In this document: positions 59,353 through 64,000 of the stretch, piece by piece
Position numbering within the stretch: position 1 is the stretch's first letter
Layout of the letters: the number at the start of each line of letters is the position of its first letter
Assembly (NCBI GenBank): GCA_002050275.1
Contig: MWTB01000002.1
Location: 227,176-291,175, forward strand
Length of the DNA: 64,000 bases
Source: Anaerolineae bacterium UTCFX1
GTDB lineage: Bacteria; Chloroflexota; Anaerolineae; Anaerolineales; Villigracilaceae
Direction: 5' to 3'
The notes under the pieces: model-generated
Databases searched by the model: none
The model's input: the letters and a program-made list of their open reading frames with translations, nothing else
What the model was told of the DNA's origin: nothing
Made by a program: the position numbers and the translations under genes

Positions 59353-60903
59353 CTAAGGCGCCTGCGCTTGGTAGATGACGATTCCTGGCTTTTGATAAAC
59401 AACGTTGAACTCCGCGCTTTGGCTGAGATATATCTGGAGCGGGGATAAAAAGGAGACGCCGTTTCTGTAACTGCGAATGATGAGGTAGTCGAATGGCGCC
59501 TGGTTGGTAACGCTCCAATCTTGAAGACAAGTTGTGTCCTGATAAAGGCATTCCTGTAAGGATTGGTAGGCTTCCATGCGAAGGGTGAAAGGCGGATCGG
59601 CAACCCATTCATAGCCGAAAGTCGGCGTAACGGTGACGCGTTCGGTCAGCGCGGGAAGCCATTCTGAGAAGGGGTCGCGCAGTGGGAGCTCGCCTGTCAC
59701 GATGGCGAAAGTACTTCCTGTTGGGGTATTGGCTGGTATCCACTCATAAGCATCCATGTCGGAACGAGCGAGGCTGAATTCATGCGCAATTTTTTCGGCG
59801 ACGAGATACGAGTCCAGTGTTAATAGAATGAGAAGCAGTCCAAGGAAAGCGCGGGCGGCTGCGCTCTTGAGAAGATCATCTAATGAGTCGCTGTCAGAAG
59901 CGGAGAATTTCTGCAAGATCATTTCAGCCAATGTGTGAGCTGCCAGCAAGCTCATTGGAATTGTCATGATCTGCGGCGCGCTGCGCGGTTCGAGTAGGAA
60001 GGTTGTCGTTAGCCAGACCGGCAGAAAGAAATCTCGCTTGTTGAGTCGCAGGAATATTCCCAATAATCCGAGCGTCGAGATCATCTTGAGAGAGGGTTCG
60101 CTCATAAGGTCGAATTGGAATAATGCGACGAAACGCGCAATCCATGGGAAACTCCTTGCGCTGACGGCGGCATTGGCGGCTAGAAAGGGCTCGAAACCGT
60201 GCCGTGCTAGTATCGTTGCCCACCAGAAAGAGGTTATTCCAATCGTGAACGCGGCTATGATTAAAGCGCGGAGCAATCCTTTGCGAGAGCGATCGAAGAA
60301 GAGATACAGTAGGAATGAGGCAAACACTGTTTGGGAGGTCGCTTCGGGATGCGTCACAACAACTAACGAGGACCAGACGATAGTCCAGACAATGATGCGA
60401 CGTGACGGTTTTGTGAAGAGTTGAGCGACGCAGGCGAGAGCGAGAATCTCAAAGAGAAAGCCGGGCGAACGCGTTACGCCTCCGCCCATGATCTGCCAAT
60501 TGAATGCGCGCGGCGTCAACGCGAACAACAACGCAGCGAGCGCGGCGACTGTCTCAGATCGGACGAGACGGCTGGCTAATAGGTAGAAGGCAGGGATGGT
60601 CAGCGCGCTGATGAACGGCGGAAGCCAGCGCGTTACGTCAAGCAGATCGACGCGCAAGAGGTCCGCCAGCAGACTGGTCAGATAAAACCCCAATGGCGGA
60701 TAAGCGAAAGGGATTTGTCCTCCATTGTACGTAGAGAAAACGGGAAGGTGATAACCGTTTGCCTGTAGGTCGCGCATCATTGCATAGAATAATCCGCCGT
60801 CGTTGAGCGGAAAAGGCGCGCTGAGCGCGGATCCGAGGCGGATGTATAAGCCGATGAGCGTAGCGATGACGACAAGTGCGACGCCGTTGCTTTTATTTTT
60901 CAT
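59353..60903 (-). CDS. GT-C-type membrane glycosyltransferase-like protein B
   Basis: A 516-residue paralogue of the gene at 57740, with the same plan: PLNDGGLFYAMMRDLQAN, IPFAYPPLGFYL, MGGGVTRSPGFLF, then helices and a C-terminal outer domain (QECLYQDTTCLQDW). I estimate by eye that over 40% of residues match in the N-terminal part. ATG 60903 overlaps the upstream gene's stop (ATGA) and starts where homology starts; the frame is open farther upstream within that gene. The two paralogues converge with only 29 bases between stops and no clear terminator. Confidence 0.78.
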   Translation of the reverse strand: MKNKSNGVALVVIATLIGLYIRLGSALSAPFPLNDGGLFYAMMRDLQANGYHLPVFSTYNGGQIPFAYPPLGFYLTSLLADLLRVDLLDVTRWLPPFISALTIPAFYLLASRLVRSETVAALAALLFALTPRAFNWQIMGGGVTRSPGFLFEILALACVAQLFTKPSRRIIVWTIVWSSLVVVTHPEATSQTVFASFLLYLFFDRSRKGLLRALIIAAFTIGITSFWWATILARHGFEPFLAANAAVSARSFPWIARFVALFQFDLMSEPSLKMISTLGLLGIFLRLNKRDFFLPVWLTTTFLLEPRSAPQIMTIPMSLLAAHTLAEMILQKFSASDSDSLDDLLKSAAARAFLGLLLILLTLDSYLVAEKIAHEFSLARSDMDAYEWIPANTPTGSTFAIVTGELPLRDPFSEWLPALTERVTVTPTFGYEWVADPPFTLRMEAYQSLQECLYQDTTCLQDWSVTNQAPFDYLIIRSYRNGVSFLSPLQIYLSQSAEFNVVYQKPGIVIYQAQAP

Positions 60904-62354
60904 GGTCGCCTCACGATAATAGCCGTATCGTCGGCAAATATGGTTTGCCAACCCAGGCTTTGCAAAGCCGATGCGAGCGGCGCGTTGGGAGGAATGATCG
61001 CCCAGTTGATTTGATATTGATCTAGCAAAGCGCGCCAATTATTTTTCGCAAACATCATCGTTTCATAGTCGCGCATGAGCAGCTCGCCGTAGAAGTCGCT
61101 TTGGCTGTCCACGAACACAAGTTCGCGGGGCCATAAGCGATAGAGCAAATATCCGCCCCAGTTGAACTCGTTGAACATGTTTCCCTCGACGGGATTCTCC
61201 TCCAGCCAATCCGCCGCGCGGACGGGGAAGACTTGCGGGTTGAAATTGTAGACCTGCTTGCCTTGTGCATGGTTGTAGGCGAAGAATCCAACGGCGAAGA
61301 GGACTGTCATCGCTGGAAGTAAAAACCATCGGCTGGGCGCAGCGAGATTAATGAAGCGCTCGTCGAATCGTTTCCATGCGGGGAGTTGATTCGCTTTTGC
61401 CGCGATCCATTCTGTGAGGATGGGAGTGCAGACGAGAGCGAATAAGGGGATGTTTCTCGTCATCAACAACGCCATGCCGCCAAGCCCGCCGAGCAGGAAA
61501 ACGTGCGCGGCTGAAATACTTCTCCAATTGACCAACGAAAAGCACACGGCGAGCGCAAGCAAAATATCGAACGGCGCGTTCGATGGATCGAGTAAATTAG
61601 GCGGCATGGTTTCCACGGTGCGATTGAGAATGAACGCACTGCGGTTGTTGAGGACAGCCTCCCAGTTATGCCAAAGGTCTGGCGTGATGATGGATGCGGC
61701 GAGGGAAGTCAGCCCAATGAATAGAATTTTTTTGCCGGTCTCGTTGGTTGCTTGCTTTCGCAGTCTGTCCCATGCCCAGCCTACGGCGTACGCGGCGAGC
61801 GCGAGGAAACCGAAGATGAATCCGCCGTGCAGGTTTGCCCAGAACAGCATTGTCAGCGGAAAAAAATATATTCCGTAATTTTCGCTTCGCCTTACTCGTT
61901 CCAAGTTTCCGACCCAAATCGCCAGGAGAAGAAACGTGACGATATGCGGACGCGGAAGCCAATGGATGCTTGTTGCGGCTGTTGCTAGCAACGTGATCAA
62001 CAGCGAAATCAACGAGGAGTCGCTTCTTTGCACGGATTGACGAAAGATAATCGCGATAGCGGCGCTGACGATCAAGGCTGTGAGCAGGATCACGCCGTCT
62101 AACCCTAGCAGGCGATAGGAAATTGCGAACGCAACCTGCGAAAGCCACTCATACGGCGGGCGCGATTCGCCGGTCAGCGTGTGCGAGAACAGGTCATGGG
62201 TCGGGATGATGCGATGATCGAGAATGTAGTTGCCAAGCGTGATGTGTCTCCCGAGGTCGCTGTCAATGCTGAGCATTTGCGAGCCGGAAGCGAGCGCGGC
62301 GATAACCATGGCAAGAAACGCCAAATCGGGCATGCTAATTAAAGGTTTCTTCAT
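60900..62354 (-). CDS. Polytopic membrane protein, GT-C-like
   Basis: A 484-residue membrane protein with roughly 10 helices and a C-terminal outer domain (about 370-484). The N-terminal loop DSDLGRHITLGNYILDH and RPPYEWLSQVAF, with acidic and aromatic residues between the first helices, recalls GT-C transferases and related membrane proteins of unknown activity. Other notable text: WANLHGGFIFGF and EFNWGGYLLYRLWP near the C-terminus. It is coupled to the following GT-C gene by ATGA, so both probably act in the same surface-glycan process. A terminator separates it from rpoD. Confidence 0.7.
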   Translation of the reverse strand: MKKPLISMPDLAFLAMVIAALASGSQMLSIDSDLGRHITLGNYILDHRIIPTHDLFSHTLTGESRPPYEWLSQVAFAISYRLLGLDGVILLTALIVSAAIAIIFRQSVQRSDSSLISLLITLLATAATSIHWLPRPHIVTFLLLAIWVGNLERVRRSENYGIYFFPLTMLFWANLHGGFIFGFLALAAYAVGWAWDRLRKQATNETGKKILFIGLTSLAASIITPDLWHNWEAVLNNRSAFILNRTVETMPPNLLDPSNAPFDILLALAVCFSLVNWRSISAAHVFLLGGLGGMALLMTRNIPLFALVCTPILTEWIAAKANQLPAWKRFDERFINLAAPSRWFLLPAMTVLFAVGFFAYNHAQGKQVYNFNPQVFPVRAADWLEENPVEGNMFNEFNWGGYLLYRLWPRELVFVDSQSDFYGELLMRDYETMMFAKNNWRALLDQYQINWAIIPPNAPLASALQSLGWQTIFADDTAIIVRRP

Positions 62355-62372
62355 TCGGCAATTTTAAATCAA

Positions 62373-62404
62373 AAAAGCGATGACGTTGGAGCATCATCGC
62401 TTTT
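62373..62404 (-). terminator. Rho-independent terminator after rpoD
   Basis: AAAAGCGATGA pairs perfectly with TCATCGCTTTT around a 10-base loop, three bases after the rpoD stop, with a T run on the minus strand. Confidence 0.88.
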
Positions 62405-62406
62405 CT

Positions 62407-63618
62407 CTATTCTCCCAAATAATCCCGCAACTTGCGGCGAATCGTCGGATGTCTCAACCGGCTCAACGCCTGCGCTTCGATCTGACGGACGCGTTCGCGC
62501 GTCACGCCCATTTTGCGCCCGACCTCTTCAAGCGTGTATGCCTGCCCATCGAGCAAGCCGTAGCGCAATTGCAAAATGCGGACTTCGCGCGGGGGCAATC
62601 CGTTCAACACTTCGCTGAGATGCTCTTTGAGCAGGTTGTATGTGGCGATATCGTCCGGAGGAGGCGCTTCGTCGTCTTCGATGAAATCGCCCAGCACCGA
62701 ATCTTCCTCGTCGTCTGTCGGCGTTTCTAGCGAAAGCGGACGGCGCGCCACCTGAATCATATTTTCAACTTTTTTAGGCGACACGTCCAGCGCTTCGGCA
62801 ATTTCTTCCACGCTCGGTTCGCGCCCCAGGCGCTGAGTGAGTTGGTGCTGCACGCGCAGAAGCTTGTTGATCTGATCGCCCATGTGGACCGGCACGCGAA
62901 TCGTCCGCCCTTGGTCGGCGATAGCGCGGGTAACCGCTTGGCGGATCCACCATGTGGCGTATGTGGAAAATTTATGCCCGCGGCGATAATCAAATTTCTT
63001 GGTCGCGCGGATGAGACCAATGTTGCCTTCCTGAATCAAGTCGAGGAAGGGGACTCCGCGTCCCATGTATTTTTTAGCGACGGAGATCACGAGGCGCGAG
63101 TTCGCTGTGATGAGATGTTCGCGCGCCGCCCAGCCGTCTTCGATAGAGTGACGCAGATTGACGCGGCGACGCGGCGTGACTTTACTTTTGGCGAGTTCTT
63201 CGCGCGCCAAACGCCCGCGCTCGATACGTTGAGCCAAAGCGACTTCTTCTGTTGCGGTCAACAGCGGAACGCGGCTGACTTCTTTGAGATATAAGCCGAT
63301 GGTGTCATCGGTGTCAATGTTGGCAAGGTAATCGTCGAGGACGACGCTAACTTCCGGCTCGGCTTCCGCGGCTTCAACAGCGATGAGTTCGTCTTCGGTC
63401 GGTTCGGCGGTGGCTGTATCTTCCACAAAGGGAATGCCCGCGCTTAATAGGGCGGAAAAAGCTTCTTCAAGTTGTTCCACGTCTTGCTCGGCTTCGGGGA
63501 AAAAGTGAAGAATGTCGTCGAGGGTCACATACGATTTTTGTCGTCCTAGTTCCACCAGCCGCGCAATTGTGGAAAATTCTTCTTCTTCTTCAGCCATCAA
63601 AATCTTATCTACATCCAT
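62407..63618 (-). CDS. rpoD: Principal RNA polymerase sigma factor
   Basis: A 403-residue group 1 sigma-70 factor. Region 1.1-like acidic N-terminus ([16 protein letters not shown]), region 1.2 ([19 protein letters not shown]), a short spacer, region 2 ([44 protein letters not shown] for -10 recognition and melting), region 3 and region 4 ([21 protein letters not shown], -35 helix-turn-helix). The start is uncertain: ATG 63618 is used; GTG 63657 precedes the probable TATTCT -10 (63649-63654), and ATG 63597 is the third option. Region 2.4 fits the TATAAT boxes noted throughout. Confidence 0.95.
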   Translation of the reverse strand: MDVDKILMAEEEEEFSTIARLVELGRQKSYVTLDDILHFFPEAEQDVEQLEEAFSALLSAGIPFVEDTATAEPTEDELIAVEAAEAEPEVSVVLDDYLANIDTDDTIGLYLKEVSRVPLLTATEEVALAQRIERGRLAREELAKSKVTPRRRVNLRHSIEDGWAAREHLITANSRLVISVAKKYMGRGVPFLDLIQEGNIGLIRATKKFDYRRGHKFSTYATWWIRQAVTRAIADQGRTIRVPVHMGDQINKLLRVQHQLTQRLGREPSVEEIAEALDVSPKKVENMIQVARRPLSLETPTDDEEDSVLGDFIEDDEAPPPDDIATYNLLKEHLSEVLNGLPPREVRILQLRYGLLDGQAYTLEEVGRKMGVTRERVRQIEAQALSRLRHPTIRRKLRDYLGE

Positions 63619-63648
63619 TAATGCGGTCCATTCTGTCTTTTTTGTACT

Positions 63649-63654
63649 AGAATA
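63649..63654 (-). promoter_or_regulatory. -10-like TATTCT for rpoD
   Basis: TATTCT on the minus strand would start a transcript near 63642, giving a leader of about 24 bases to ATG 63618. No ribosome-binding site is obvious. Confidence 0.3.
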
Positions 63655-63723
63655 CACGTTTCTTAAACGAAATTCAAGCCCTGCGTTCTTCTCTTCTATA
63701 AAGACGTTGTGAGAACTGAAATG

Positions 63724-64000
63724 TTACTGCTCAGGCGTGGATTCGGGCTGAGTTGGCACGGCAGTTTCGGGTGTTTGAGAAGGAAGCGGCGTCTCCGTGG
63801 CAGTCGGGGCTGGCGTTGGCGTCTCTTTATAAGGCGGATTTGTTAACAGTCCGAGCAACATGTCTAGGGAGGTCTTGTCAATGGTCGTCACTGTGCCCGC
63901 CGGAGTAAGCGCGTAATATTCGCTTTCTGTAGGCGTAACGTCCCCGATTTTTACGGTTTGTTCGATGCCATTAAACGTAGCGGCGATGATGTACTGCGGA
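63724..64000 (-). CDS. DUF4340-like protein, C-terminal part
   Basis: An open frame entering from beyond the window's right edge and ending with TAA at 63724-63726 (92 codons visible). The text includes QTVKIGDVTPTESEYYAL, a strand VTTIDKTSLDMLLGLLTNPPY, and then a Pro/Thr/Glu-rich tail (ETPTPAPTATETPLPS). The strand part resembles the end of DUF4340 proteins, often encoded with gliding-type ABC transporters. Family call is tentative because most of the protein is outside the window. Confidence 0.6.
   Translation of the reverse strand, partial: PQYIIAATFNGIEQTVKIGDVTPTESEYYALTPAGTVTTIDKTSLDMLLGLLTNPPYKETPTPAPTATETPLPSQTPETAVPTQPESTPEQ

Noticed and set aside
60904..61038. N-terminal extension of the second GT-C protein
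   Set aside because: It lies within the upstream gene in another frame, is not hydrophobic, and homology with the paralogue begins at ATG 60903.

Overview
The window reads as a gene-dense chromosomal segment of an Anaerolineae-like Chloroflexota bacterium. This is an inference from several signs together: an almost complete late coenzyme F420 pathway, a caa3-type haem-copper oxidase cluster with an A2-type subunit I, Chloroflexi-style fused haem synthases, Ser/Thr/Pro-rich lipoproteins, and many genes whose start codon lies only 6-8 bases after a TATAAT-like -10 box. No rRNA, tRNA, transposase, prophage or CRISPR array was found. Genes are closely packed and mostly housekeeping. The only gene-poor stretch over 300 bases is 17660-18014.

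Layout. 1-4552 (+): the end of an L,D-transpeptidase, CcdA, a thioredoxin-like/DUF2085 fusion, then a pgeF-yggS-yggT-yggU cluster resembling the ylmDE-G cell-division neighbourhood of Firmicutes. 4601-10371 (-): nitroreductase, ADP-forming acyl-CoA ligase, MOSC protein and a TPR lytic transglycosylase. 10451-16431: a leaderless beta-lactamase-like serine hydrolase, then (+) a small membrane protein, SelA, a zinc-ribbon membrane protein, a GxxExxY gene framed by 33-base inverted repeats, an M24 peptidase and an AAA ATPase. 16432-19291: a tandem pair of lipoprotein paralogues with nearly identical 5' parts and diverged 3' parts. 19292-26637: tsaD convergent with a prfA-agmatinase-prmC-tsaC group, then uvrC and a response regulator.

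26755-38622: CinA-like amidase, then a long minus-strand series. In transcription order this is a peptidoglycan-binding/beta-lactamase fusion, a zinc-ribbon coiled-coil protein, a membrane-anchored NACHT-HEAT NTPase, an SsnA-like amidohydrolase, NpdG, CofE, a PPOX flavin/F420 protein, a stand-alone FbiB-C-like reductase, CofD, CofC and an LLM oxidoreductase. This set covers F420 assembly from FO, its reduction and its use. FO synthase is not in the window.

38741-50446: proline dehydrogenase, SDR, DinB, aminotransferase, a degenerate UbiA-like protein, GlsB, threonine dehydratase, purA, purB and guaB (the last two divergent from one palindromic -10), a class III aminotransferase and Bcp. 50556-59323: coxB (cytochrome c fusion), coxA, a coxD-coxC fusion, sco1, a small TM protein, surf1, a ctaA-half/ctaB fusion and a GT-C membrane protein. 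59353-64000 (-): an inverted paralogue of that GT-C protein, another membrane protein, rpoD and the end of a DUF4340 protein.

Themes that annotation alone does not explain are heptamer/octamer tandem and fold-back repeats (some inside coding sequence), leaderless promoters, and recombination at the lipoprotein pair.
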